The position numbers and the translations under genes were made by a program. The notes below the pieces were generated by a model that worked only from the letters and a program-made list of their open reading frames with translations, made no database searches and was not told where the DNA came from. Below are positions 1 through 7,498 of a DNA stretch of 58,085 bases, one piece after another. This DNA comes from DATKGX01 sp035510555 (GTDB lineage: Bacteria > Patescibacteriota > Microgenomatia > Levybacterales > UBA12049), in the NCBI GenBank assembly GCA_035510555.1, contig DATKGX010000027.1, positions 1-58,085 on the forward strand. Reading direction: 5' to 3'. Within the stretch, counting starts at the first letter, position 1. Every line of letters begins with the position of its first letter.

Positions 1-30
1 AGAAGCGTTCTACCAGTGAACTAACGGCCC
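1..30 (-). tRNA. tRNA 5' half, cut by window edge (possibly tRNA-Gly)
   Basis: Read on the minus strand, the first 30 bases give a 7-nt acceptor arm, a two-base linker and a D-arm of the GTTC / short GGTA loop / GAAC type, then the start of an anticodon stem. The short D-loop is typical of bacterial tRNA-Gly, but the anticodon lies outside the window, so the identity is a guess. It follows tRNA-Cys on the same strand with a gap of about 25 bases, suggesting one transcript. Confidence 0.6.
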
Positions 31-55
31 AAGAATTGTAATTATATCAAAAATG

Positions 56-128
56 AGGCGCGAAGGGGACTCGAACCCCTGAATGACTGTTCTGCAAACA
101 GCTGTGTTAGCCGCTTCACCACCGCGCC
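56..128 (-). tRNA. tRNA-Cys (GCA)
   Basis: The minus strand folds as a standard 73-nt tRNA. The acceptor arm GGCGCGG pairs with TCGCGCC, the anticodon loop is TTGCAGA with anticodon GCA, and the T-arm contains GGTTCGAGTCC. The discriminator base is U73, the identity base of tRNA-Cys. The 3' CCA is not encoded (TCA then a T-run), so the cell needs a CCA-adding enzyme. A TATACT -10-like element at 146-141 lies just upstream. Confidence 0.95.
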
Positions 129-189
129 AAACTCAAGCTAAGTATAGCAAAAGCGGAAGTTAATTAAAAGATTTCGAAATGATCCATAC

Positions 190-218
190 TTGCCTTAGTC
201 GCTGCTTTTCTGTATAAT
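190..218 (+). promoter_or_regulatory. sigma70-type promoter for the carbonic-anhydrase-like gene
   Basis: TTGCCT (190-195) and a perfect TATAAT (213-218) are separated by 17 bases. Transcription would start near 225, just before the split gene. It runs divergently from the tRNA genes. Confidence 0.65.
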
Positions 219-288
219 TCCTACTTGTGTGCAAATGGCAATAGATGCTAAAAATAGTATGGAACGAGAATATATGAAAGGAAAATAC

Positions 289-549
289 ATGTCGCAAATG
301 TCTCCAATGTCGCCAGATAGAGCGCTTGGAATTGAACAACTTTATCTCCCCGAAAGAATAAGCAGGCAAATAGATGGTTTTATTGATGGTTGGGGTGGTC
401 CCGACAATAGTAGCGGTTTTAATTGTAGTCTTCCCGAAGGGATACGACAACCGGATAAGGCTTTTGCGTTTTTACGTCATTTCTATAAAGCCTTTGTCGC
501 GGATAGAAATAAAAGAGCTAAGGAAGTAAATACTCCCGAGTACAGATAA
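289..549 (+). pseudogene. N-terminal piece of a carbonic-anhydrase-like protein, ended by in-frame TAA
   Basis: The frame opens at GTG 229, but ATG 289 is the best start because AAAGGA lies about 7 bases before it. This piece is about 86 residues, mostly helical and charged, and ends at TAA 547-549. The same frame continues for 10 sense codons and then the long frame starting at 580. Joined, the reading runs from a helix into the strand carrying the zinc Cys, as expected for one continuous protein. I therefore read this as the front part of one gene of about 592 codons broken by a single stop, not as a separate gene. A sequencing error or stop readthrough are alternatives. Confidence 0.6.
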
Positions 550-579
550 CTGCTAGATCAAATTTCCTCGCATTTACCG

Positions 580-2067
580 ATGATGCCTTTTTTTATCGGC
601 TGCATGGATGGAAGAGTAAAATTTGTGCATGAGTTTGGTTTTTCCGCACATATTGGAGGAGGTATTCGAGTTCCGGGAGGATCTATAAAGGATTTTGTAA
701 GAGGGACGGATGGTCAGATTGCACTCGACGAAACTTCAAATTTTGCTATAAATCTTGATGCAGCATTAAAGAATAATAGTAACTCTGTAGCTGAGGTTTT
801 AGATAGTCATTGGGCTTGCGCAGCCAGAAAAAAGGGAGAAGGGAGCAAGGGCCGCCGTAAACTAGCGGATGAAGGCTTATTCAACGACGTTTTGGATAAA
901 AAAGAAATGGCTCAGGCAGTCCGTAATTATTTGCAAAAGAAATATAGAGAAAGATACGCAAGCGGGGAGGTAGAAGTTCTACTTGTTCAAGAGACATTTA
1001 ATCCCATTACTGGGTACATGTATATGGGGCTTGAAAGGGATGAGGCTTTAGCTTATGCGCGTGAGGCTGCCGGAAAGGGAAGATCCCCTGTTTATTCGAA
1101 AGAAGTTTTAAGTGGCTTAATCGCCTCTCATAAAATTATTTCTACAGGCGCTTTGCTTGAAGATCCTCGGTATTCAAAAGTCTTAAGAGAAGCGTTGGAC
1201 TCTAATAATTTTGCGGCAGATTGGAAAGATAACTACGTAGAGACTGCAAAGCATTTCTGGGAAGGTGTTGGTAAGATGAAAGATCAAGTATTGCCAATTC
1301 TAAAGAAGGAACTCGTCGGTTTGTATCCGCAGCTTGGAAATCTTGAAGATGTAAGAGCACAAAAGGAGTTAGAAGAAAAAGCAATGCTTTTGCTTTGTAA
1401 TCTTTATAATGGCTATCTACATAATCCAAAACATGTGGAATCAAAATATCTTAAAATTCCGGATAAGAAATATAAGTCGGAAAGCACTTATGCTTTCGAT
1501 ACTCATTGGGAAGAAGGAATTAAAATTTCCGAAGGTGGATATCCGCCTTATGATATTCCAATGTTTGTTATTTTTAGCGGTGATGAAGATGCTATTCCGG
1601 AAAGTGTTATGTTGGCTGAAGAGCTTGTAAGAGACAATCGTACTCGCGAGGAAAATCCAATCAAAGATCGTTCGGGAAATTATAATTCACCCGAAGAATT
1701 TGGAGAAGCACCAGTGGCAATCGTAATGCAAGAGATAGTTAGGGCAAAGCTTGGAAAAGAGCAATGGGAAGCCTTTGAAGCTAGGAACTGGTCTAATATG
1801 TCAGAGAATTGGGATACGATGACCGATTCAGAATTCCAGGAGCACGTACTAAAAGGTGGCGAGCTCTCAGGGTCTTTGATTAAAGGACTAAACATTCTAA
1901 GAAGGAAAATGGCAAAAATATATTCGAGCTCAGATACTAGAGATTTGCTGTTGGAGCAAAAATTGATGGTTATGCCGGTAATTTGTGGTCAAGACAGGGA
2001 AACCCACGCTATTATTCCTTTTGCAAAGTACGGATTTACAACGCACGTTGAATCTCTCGTTGCTTAA
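580..2067 (+). CDS. beta-carbonic-anhydrase-like protein, main part (front cut off by TAA)
   Basis: Beta-class carbonic anhydrases hydrate CO2 at a zinc held by Cys, His and Cys, with an Asp-Arg pair. This frame shows GCMDGRV (Cys8, Asp10, Arg12) and SHWAC (His77, Cys80), that is C-x-D-x-R and H-x-x-C, and HIGGGIRVPGG after the first motif where beta enzymes have a glycine-rich turn. At 495 aa it is over twice the usual beta size. The C-terminal part holds a degenerate echo (MVMPVICGQDRE), so a two-lobed protein like carboxysomal CsoSCA is possible (inference). ATG 580 has no SD and lies 8 residues before the zinc Cys, so it is unlikely to be the true start; the sequence joins in frame to the fragment at 289-549. 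No carboxysome or RuBisCO genes are nearby. Confidence 0.6.
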   Translation: MMPFFIGCMDGRVKFVHEFGFSAHIGGGIRVPGGSIKDFVRGTDGQIALDETSNFAINLDAALKNNSNSVAEVLDSHWACAARKKGEGSKGRRKLADEGLFNDVLDKKEMAQAVRNYLQKKYRERYASGEVEVLLVQETFNPITGYMYMGLERDEALAYAREAAGKGRSPVYSKEVLSGLIASHKIISTGALLEDPRYSKVLREALDSNNFAADWKDNYVETAKHFWEGVGKMKDQVLPILKKELVGLYPQLGNLEDVRAQKELEEKAMLLLCNLYNGYLHNPKHVESKYLKIPDKKYKSESTYAFDTHWEEGIKISEGGYPPYDIPMFVIFSGDEDAIPESVMLAEELVRDNRTREENPIKDRSGNYNSPEEFGEAPVAIVMQEIVRAKLGKEQWEAFEARNWSNMSENWDTMTDSEFQEHVLKGGELSGSLIKGLNILRRKMAKIYSSSDTRDLLLEQKLMVMPVICGQDRETHAIIPFAKYGFTTHVESLVA

Positions 2068-2112
2068 ACCCCTTTTCAAAACCTTCTTCAAATGCTAAAC
2101 TAGGTAAGATTT

Positions 2113-2685
2113 ATGGTATTGTCAGATAGGGATATCAAAATTGCTCTCAAAACCGGGAAAATTAAAATTACTCCGGCTCCGGATTTAGCTGTTCAGTTAG
2201 GTTCTTGCTCCATTGATTTACGTTTAGGAAACGCTTTCCGCATTTTTGAATCGGGCGTGCATGGCGTTATTGATCCGCAAAAAAACGCCGGACATGAGTT
2301 TACCAAAGAAGTAATTGTCAAAGAGGGGACTGCTTTTGTTATGCAACCCGGAGATTTTGTTTTAGGGACGACGGTAGAAAAATTGGAAGTGCCGGACGAT
2401 CTCTTAGGCAATCTGGAAGGGCGTTCCAGTATCGGAAGATTGGGGATTATTATCCATTCTACTGCCGCATCAATAGACCCGGGGATGCGGGGGCATATCA
2501 CTTTGGAACTGGCAAATATGGGAAAATTACCCGTAGCACTTTATCCTAACATGAGAATCTGCTCTATCTCTTTTGAACAGCTTACATCCCCATCAGAGGT
2601 ACCGTATTATAAGAAAAAATCGGCTAAATATTTGGGGCAAGTCGGTCCAGGAGAGTCAAAAATCGACCAAGAAGTTTTAAAATAG
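2113..2685 (+). CDS. dcd: dCTP deaminase
   Basis: Deaminates dCTP to dUTP (or directly to dUMP in bifunctional forms), feeding thymidylate synthesis in the cytosol. The 190-aa length fits the family. The signature runs from LEGRSSIGRLGI through the active-site stretch GHITLELANMG (catalytic Glu in TLE) to the C-terminal YKKKSAKYLGQ. The second dUTPase-fold gene starts 4 bases after its stop, then come thyA and folA, so the four form a dTMP operon. Whether it is mono- or bifunctional cannot be told by eye. Confidence 0.93.
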   Translation: MVLSDRDIKIALKTGKIKITPAPDLAVQLGSCSIDLRLGNAFRIFESGVHGVIDPQKNAGHEFTKEVIVKEGTAFVMQPGDFVLGTTVEKLEVPDDLLGNLEGRSSIGRLGIIIHSTAASIDPGMRGHITLELANMGKLPVALYPNMRICSISFEQLTSPSEVPYYKKKSAKYLGQVGPGESKIDQEVLK

Positions 2686-2689
2686 ACTT

Positions 2690-3223
2690 ATGATAATTAG
2701 CCCAAAGCAATTATTAAAATTAGTTAAAAGTAAAAAGTTGGTGGAAGGATTGTCACAGAGAGAATTAACCAATCCCGAAGGCGCTGGTTTTGATTTGCGG
2801 CTTGGGGAAGTTTATAAGATTTCCGGCAAAGCATTCTTGGGCGAAACTCACCGTCAAACTGCTGATATAACTTTGGTTGCGGCTCACGGTAAGCAAAAAA
2901 GCATCAAGATTAAGCCGGGCAATTTCTTTTTGGTTAAAACCATCGAAAAAATTAACCTGCCCATTAATTTATCGGCGGTAATTTTGCCTCGAACTACCAC
3001 ATTCCGCTCGGGGCTTTTCTTGCGGACCGGGCCGGTCCAACCGGGTTACGAAGGAGAACTCACTTTCGGCCTGAAAAATGAAGGGCCGATTACGGTGGAA
3101 ATTGAAATGGGAGCCCGATTTGCCCACGTTTTGTTCCACGAAATAAAAGGTGTAGGCTCAAAATATAGAGGACAATGGCAAGGCGGCCGGGTCAGCGCAA
3201 CAAAAAGAGAACGTCAAGTATAA
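2690..3223 (+). CDS. dut: dUTPase / dCTP-deaminase superfamily protein
   Basis: A trimeric dUTPase-fold protein of 177 aa that probably removes pyrophosphate from dUTP to give dUMP for ThyA. Visible signatures are GAGFDLRLGEVY near the N-terminus, LPRTTTFRSGLFLRTG (the phosphate-binding region), QPGYEGELTFGLKNEG, and a C-terminal GQWQGGRV that resembles the mobile tail. It is related to the preceding dcd and sits 4 bases after it, so an old duplication is likely. It could instead be a second dCTP deaminase. Function is by family and context. Confidence 0.75.
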   Translation: MIISPKQLLKLVKSKKLVEGLSQRELTNPEGAGFDLRLGEVYKISGKAFLGETHRQTADITLVAAHGKQKSIKIKPGNFFLVKTIEKINLPINLSAVILPRTTTFRSGLFLRTGPVQPGYEGELTFGLKNEGPITVEIEMGARFAHVLFHEIKGVGSKYRGQWQGGRVSATKRERQV

Positions 3224-3299
3224 AGTATCAAGTAGCAAGTATTAAGTATTGAAAAAGAAAAGCGCTTGATACATAATACTAGCTACTTACTACTGTTTT

Positions 3300-4256
3300 A
3301 TGGCAAAGCAAAGACACGCAGAATATCAATATCTAGATTTAGGCAGAGAAATTCTTGGAACGGGCATCAAGCAAGTGGACCGCGGTACGAAAACCTCTGA
3401 TTTAAGTGTTTTTGGCAAACAGATTAGGTTTGATTTGTCCAAAGGTTTTCCGCTTCTAACGACAAAAAAAGTTTACTGGAACGGCGTAATTCAAGAGCTT
3501 TATTGGTTTTTCTCCGGCCAAACAAATATCAAATATCTGGTCGATAATAATGTACACATTTGGGACGACTATCCGTACAAAATCTATAAGGAAAAAAATC
3601 CAAAGACAAAAATAACCAAAGAGGAATTCATTCAAAAAATCCGTGAGGATAAGCAGTTTGCTAAAAAGTGGGGAGAGCTGCCGCGGATTTACGGGGAAAT
3701 GTGGCGTAAATGGCCGACTAAAAGCGGCCGGACAATTGATCAGTTACAATGGGTGGTGGATGAGCTAAAAGCAGATCCAAGCGCCCATAATGCCATCGTT
3801 AATTCCTGGAATCCGGAATACCTTTATACAATGGCAACTAAGGAAAACGCTTCCAGATTTCCGATTTGCCACAACATGTATCAGGTGAGTAATCGCGACG
3901 GGAAACTATCTCTCCAGCTCTATCAAAGAAGCTGCGACTATTTTTTAGGAGTGCCGTTTAATATCGCCAGCTACGCGCTTTTAGCCTTAGTTCTGGCCAA
4001 AATTCTTAAACTTGAGCCCGGAGAGTTTATTCATACCTACGGAGATATTCATATCTATGAAAACCACATTGAGCAGGTTAAGGAGCAATTAAAACGAAAA
4101 CCAAGGCCTTTCCCGACAGTTAAAATAATTGGCAAAATGAATTCATTGGCGGATTTTACGCCTGATAAAGTTGTCTTAGAAAACTACAATCCATATCCGC
4201 CAATTAAAGCGGAATTGACCGTTGCCGGCGGATACTACGAAAAAAGTAGCAAGTAG
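3300..4256 (+). CDS. thyA: thymidylate synthase
   Basis: Methylates dUMP to dTMP using methylene-tetrahydrofolate, releasing dihydrofolate for FolA. The 318-aa protein shows the N-terminal FPLLTTKKVYWNGVIQELYW, the catalytic Cys in RFPICHNMYQ, and the dUMP-binding run LQLYQRSCDYFLGVPFNIASY. An internal segment (about residues 95-130, KEKNPKTKITKEEFIQKI) matches the insertion found in longer ThyA forms. Start ATG 3300 has no clear SD. The 76-base gap before it carries AAGTATCAAGTAGCAAGTATTAAG-type AT repeats common in this genome. Confidence 0.97.
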   Translation: MAKQRHAEYQYLDLGREILGTGIKQVDRGTKTSDLSVFGKQIRFDLSKGFPLLTTKKVYWNGVIQELYWFFSGQTNIKYLVDNNVHIWDDYPYKIYKEKNPKTKITKEEFIQKIREDKQFAKKWGELPRIYGEMWRKWPTKSGRTIDQLQWVVDELKADPSAHNAIVNSWNPEYLYTMATKENASRFPICHNMYQVSNRDGKLSLQLYQRSCDYFLGVPFNIASYALLALVLAKILKLEPGEFIHTYGDIHIYENHIEQVKEQLKRKPRPFPTVKIIGKMNSLADFTPDKVVLENYNPYPPIKAELTVAGGYYEKSSK

Positions 4257-4320
4257 CCAGTAGTAAAGCAATAAGTAAAATTTCTAATTTCTAATCAAGC
4301 TCAAATGAACTAAAATATAA

Positions 4321-4869
4321 ATGATGAAGATAAGCATTATTGCCTCAATGGATGAAAAGCGGGGAATCGGGAAAGACAACCGGATTCCCTGGCATATCAC
4401 AGAAGATTTAGTGAGGTTAAAAAATTTAACCATCGGCCACGTCACCATCTTGGGAAGAAATTCTTTTGAGTCAATGCTTAGCTATTATGAAAAAAGCGGT
4501 CGACAAACGATGTCGCAAAGAACGCATATTGTGGTAACCAGAGACCCAAGTTATGTGGTTGAGGAAAAATACGGTTTGGCTGTCAATTCAATTGAAGAGG
4601 CGATAAAACTTGCCAAAGAAAAAGAGAAAGAAGAAGCATTCATTATTGGCGGCCAACAGATTTTTGATCAGACAATTAGGATTGTTGATAGGTTATATCT
4701 AACCATTGTCGACGCCCGCCTCGACTCGCCGCTCGAGTCTCCGGCGAGGCGGGGAGATTTTAACTGTGATACTTTTTTCCCGGACTATTTAAACTTCACA
4801 AAAATAATTAGCGAAGAAGAGCACGAGTCAAACGGTTACAAATTCAAATTTCTCACCCTCGAAAAATAG
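4321..4869 (+). CDS. folA: dihydrofolate reductase with an in-frame palindromic insertion
   Basis: Reduces dihydrofolate to tetrahydrofolate with NADPH, completing the cycle with ThyA and GlyA. Family marks are IIASMDEKRGIGKDNRIPWH, VTILGRNSFESM (NADPH binding), IIGGQQIFDQTI, and the C-terminal DTFFPDY. At 182 aa it is longer than the usual 160-170. The extra residues, roughly RLDSPLESPARRGDFNC between the TIVDA strand and DTFFPDY, are coded by a GC-rich palindrome (4715-4753). The frame stays open through it, so the enzyme probably carries an added surface loop. ATG 4321 and ATG 4324 are both possible starts. Confidence 0.93.
   Translation: MMKISIIASMDEKRGIGKDNRIPWHITEDLVRLKNLTIGHVTILGRNSFESMLSYYEKSGRQTMSQRTHIVVTRDPSYVVEEKYGLAVNSIEEAIKLAKEKEKEEAFIIGGQQIFDQTIRIVDRLYLTIVDARLDSPLESPARRGDFNCDTFFPDYLNFTKIISEEEHESNGYKFKFLTLEK
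4715..4753. repeat. GC-rich palindrome inside folA
   Basis: CCCGCCTCG (4715-4723) pairs with CGAGGCGGG (4745-4753), and inside it ACTCG (4724-4728) pairs with CGAGT (4734-4738) around a CCGCT loop. The right arm has a 6-base bulge. Composition is far more GC-rich than the flanking AT-rich gene, and it adds codons without breaking the frame. Confidence 0.8.
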
Positions 4870-4878
4870 TTTAAAAAC

Positions 4879-5829
4879 TTAGACGGTTTTTCCGAGAGCG
4901 TAAGCCATCACTCCTTGCAGCCACGGCCAGTTGTGGATTTTTTTATCAATATCCGGAACATAGGGGTGAAGAGCGTTTCTATCAAAACCCACATTGGCCA
5001 AATATAAAGCATCCTCAAGCGCGGCCTCAAATATTTTTTTGTGTTTTTCTTGCTCTCTTGGCGTAAGCTGCTCGGGAATATCTTTCGGAATGCAATCAAT
5101 TTCTTCGATTGCGCCGAGTTTCATCAACACTGCGAGCTCAATTCCTCCCGCAATATCAGTTGGAGAGGGACGATGTATCATGCCTGCCTCACGGTCTAAA
5201 TAAATAGGGCTTTTTAGAAAATTATCCAATTCTTTAAGATATTTCCTAGCTCCCCGTTCGGTTGCCAGAGTTCTTCTCGCCTCAGTCCTTAATTTGATAG
5301 GGCAATAGACAATTTTTCCGTCTCTTTTGCCTTTTGCAGGTCTAACTTCTGACGAGGCCTCGATATTATAGACATCATCTACAATAGCTCTAAATTTTTC
5401 TTTTATTTCGGCTACGTCAACGGGTTTATTTTGGGCTTCAACGTTTGTTCTACCAACGGAATCGATTGTGCCTGTATGATTCGTGACGTCGGCGGCAACA
5501 GCGATAGTTGCATTCTGCGCAGCAGCTCTGAAAATTTTTTCGCGTGGCAAAAGAGCAGAAAGAGGTTTTTTCCGAATGTCACTGGCTATAGCAAGAGCGT
5601 GATCTATTTTTCCTCTGACAATATCCATTGTATCAAGCGCTTGATTTTCTGTACCCCCGTTAAGAGGACGAACAATGTCTCCAAACGCGTGTACTAAAAA
5701 GCTAATTCTCTTTTCGCTTGTGGTGGCAGCAATTACTAATTCTGTTGGCTTTGGTTGTAATTCCGCGCGGGGAGCGCGGTCAACTTGATTTGCAGGCAGT
5801 CCGGAACCGGGTCTTTCGGCTCGTGACAT
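4879..5829 (-). CDS. Maf-like (ITPase-fold) protein, putative
   Basis: Residues about 30-170 resemble the Maf nucleotide pyrophosphatase fold. VIAATTSEKRISFLVHAFG stands where Maf has its SASPRR-type start, ATIAVAADVTNHTG stands where Maf has the ADT motif, and NKPVDVAEIKEKFRAIV stands where Maf has KP..eeA...L. The ADT motif is altered (ADV) and the protein is 316 aa, about 110 longer than a normal Maf, with an unrecognised C-terminal half. Maf enzymes remove non-canonical or modified nucleotides, which would fit the dNTP genes nearby. It lies convergent to folA and divergent from the next gene. The match is by eye and moderate. Confidence 0.45.
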   Translation of the reverse strand: MSRAERPGSGLPANQVDRAPRAELQPKPTELVIAATTSEKRISFLVHAFGDIVRPLNGGTENQALDTMDIVRGKIDHALAIASDIRKKPLSALLPREKIFRAAAQNATIAVAADVTNHTGTIDSVGRTNVEAQNKPVDVAEIKEKFRAIVDDVYNIEASSEVRPAKGKRDGKIVYCPIKLRTEARRTLATERGARKYLKELDNFLKSPIYLDREAGMIHRPSPTDIAGGIELAVLMKLGAIEEIDCIPKDIPEQLTPREQEKHKKIFEAALEDALYLANVGFDRNALHPYVPDIDKKIHNWPWLQGVMAYALGKTV

Positions 5830-5931
5830 AAAAAAATATGGTATGGGTTTTAAAAGTTTTTGTCAATGGGGCAAATTACAAATTTTGCCGATTTGGGAAT
5901 TTTGTTTGACATTGTGGTAAAATAGGCCTAT

Positions 5932-7452
5932 ATGACAGAACGCAATCCGGGAGGCGAACCAAATCATGAAACTTTAGAACCGTCGGGATACGATGGTTTA
6001 TACAGCAGACTTTTTTTGGCAAGCCAATCGGGGGCATTTCTAAGAACCACGATTAATCCTGTTAGGAATATTCCCGTAGACGTTATTAAAAATGTCGATG
6101 CCGGACCCAGGAGAAACTACACGAAAATTACTAAAACACTCTCCAGCGATGAAAGGGAGGATGCGTGGAAAGATGTTCCGACATTTGACGAGCAATACAG
6201 ACAGTGGAAAGAAGGAGTTGTAAGAGCTGTAAACGGGCTTACGGATTCGTCTGAAGATTTAGGAAGATTAGGGGCACTTCGTCTTATAATGCCTGGGAAA
6301 GCAGCAAAAGATTTTGTTGAGGCAGACGCGGGAGATTTATTTAAAGAGTTTTGCAATAGAGATAGTAACACAACCAAATTTATAGAAATAGTCTTTAGTC
6401 ATTTAAGTCCCGAAAGGATTAACAGACTTCTTGATCATCAAGAATTGGCAACATTTACTTCCAATTTAGAGTGGGTTTCGCGTAAGCTGTTCGGACAAAA
6501 AACCGCCGAAGCGATTTCCAGAATGATTGAGCTCGAGGTAAAAATCCGTAATAATCCTGAGGAAATTAAATCAACTATTTTTTCTGACGCAACGAGAGTA
6601 AATAATCTTAATCCAGATGAAAAAGAAATTCTCGAAAATCTTTATAATGGACTAAATAAAAAACCGGGTTCTCCAGGTACAGGATCTTCCAGCAGATCTA
6701 CTCGAAAACCCTTTGCAGCGGAACCAGCTACCCAAACAACGCAGCCTGCTGAAACTGAAGATGAAGAAATACGGGAAATTCAAGCATCTATAGATGCTAT
6801 AAAAAGAGGGGAAGCACCACCTTTTATTTCCATGGAAGGCCCGAAAGCTGCTCTCCGCTATTTGTATGGACAACTCGCTGAAGCTAAAAGACGAAAATCC
6901 GCAACGCTGGTTGTCGAGCCAAAATCTGTTCCTTTGACTCCAGAAAAAGTCGCAGCGATCAGATTAGAAGGCAAAGATCTTACTAAAGAACTTAACACAA
7001 ATTTGTTAAATCAAGCTAATCCTGATGTAGTTTTTAGTATTCCCGTAGAAGTTTTAAAAGGATACCTAACTTCTATTGCAGGAGATAAGCTAAAGTCATC
7101 AGGAAATATCATCCTTAGTAAGGATGGCAATGAAATAAATATAAGAGGTTTAAGAATTGACGGAGGATTTTTAGGAGGAAAAATAACATTAGATTTGCTA
7201 ATAACAAATTCCAGTAAGGGAATTAGTGCACAAGTTCAAAATTATGATGGGAGAGGTATGGCTAGAGGAGTAGTTGAGGCTCAAGTAGCTACATTAGATT
7301 CTAAATTGAAAGAAATAGCTAGCGGATTAGTTGCAGTACAAAATCCAGTTTGGAGACCTAATAATATTATTATTTCCGGAGATAGAATTGAAATTGGATT
7401 CCATAATACAAGCGTAAGTAAAGGAAACGATCCAACTGCTCCAACTTCTTAA
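5932..7452 (+). CDS. uncharacterised 506-aa protein
   Basis: No family recognised. The N-terminal half (to about residue 235) is helical and charged. A low-complexity Ser/Thr/Pro/Gln linker follows at about 240-280 (GSPGTGSSSRSTRKP), then a short helical region. A C-terminal domain (about 350-490) of alternating strands includes IILSKDGNEINIRGLRIDGGF and reads like a soluble beta-rich domain. There is no signal peptide or membrane segment. It lies between the Maf-like gene (divergent) and glyA. Confidence 0.75.
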   Translation: MTERNPGGEPNHETLEPSGYDGLYSRLFLASQSGAFLRTTINPVRNIPVDVIKNVDAGPRRNYTKITKTLSSDEREDAWKDVPTFDEQYRQWKEGVVRAVNGLTDSSEDLGRLGALRLIMPGKAAKDFVEADAGDLFKEFCNRDSNTTKFIEIVFSHLSPERINRLLDHQELATFTSNLEWVSRKLFGQKTAEAISRMIELEVKIRNNPEEIKSTIFSDATRVNNLNPDEKEILENLYNGLNKKPGSPGTGSSSRSTRKPFAAEPATQTTQPAETEDEEIREIQASIDAIKRGEAPPFISMEGPKAALRYLYGQLAEAKRRKSATLVVEPKSVPLTPEKVAAIRLEGKDLTKELNTNLLNQANPDVVFSIPVEVLKGYLTSIAGDKLKSSGNIILSKDGNEINIRGLRIDGGFLGGKITLDLLITNSSKGISAQVQNYDGRGMARGVVEAQVATLDSKLKEIASGLVAVQNPVWRPNNIIISGDRIEIGFHNTSVSKGNDPTAPTS

Positions 7453-7498
7453 TATTTTGCCACTTGCGCTGTGAAAATTTTCCTTTTAAAATGGGGAC

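Noticed and set aside
289..2067. Stop-codon recoding as the cause of the split gene
   Set aside because: TAA ends many normal genes in the window (rpsB, dcd, glyA), so general reassignment is excluded; only local readthrough remains possible.
580..2067. Carboxysome-associated carbonic anhydrase
   Set aside because: No shell, RuBisCO or other carboxysome gene nearby; the size likeness to CsoSCA alone is not enough.
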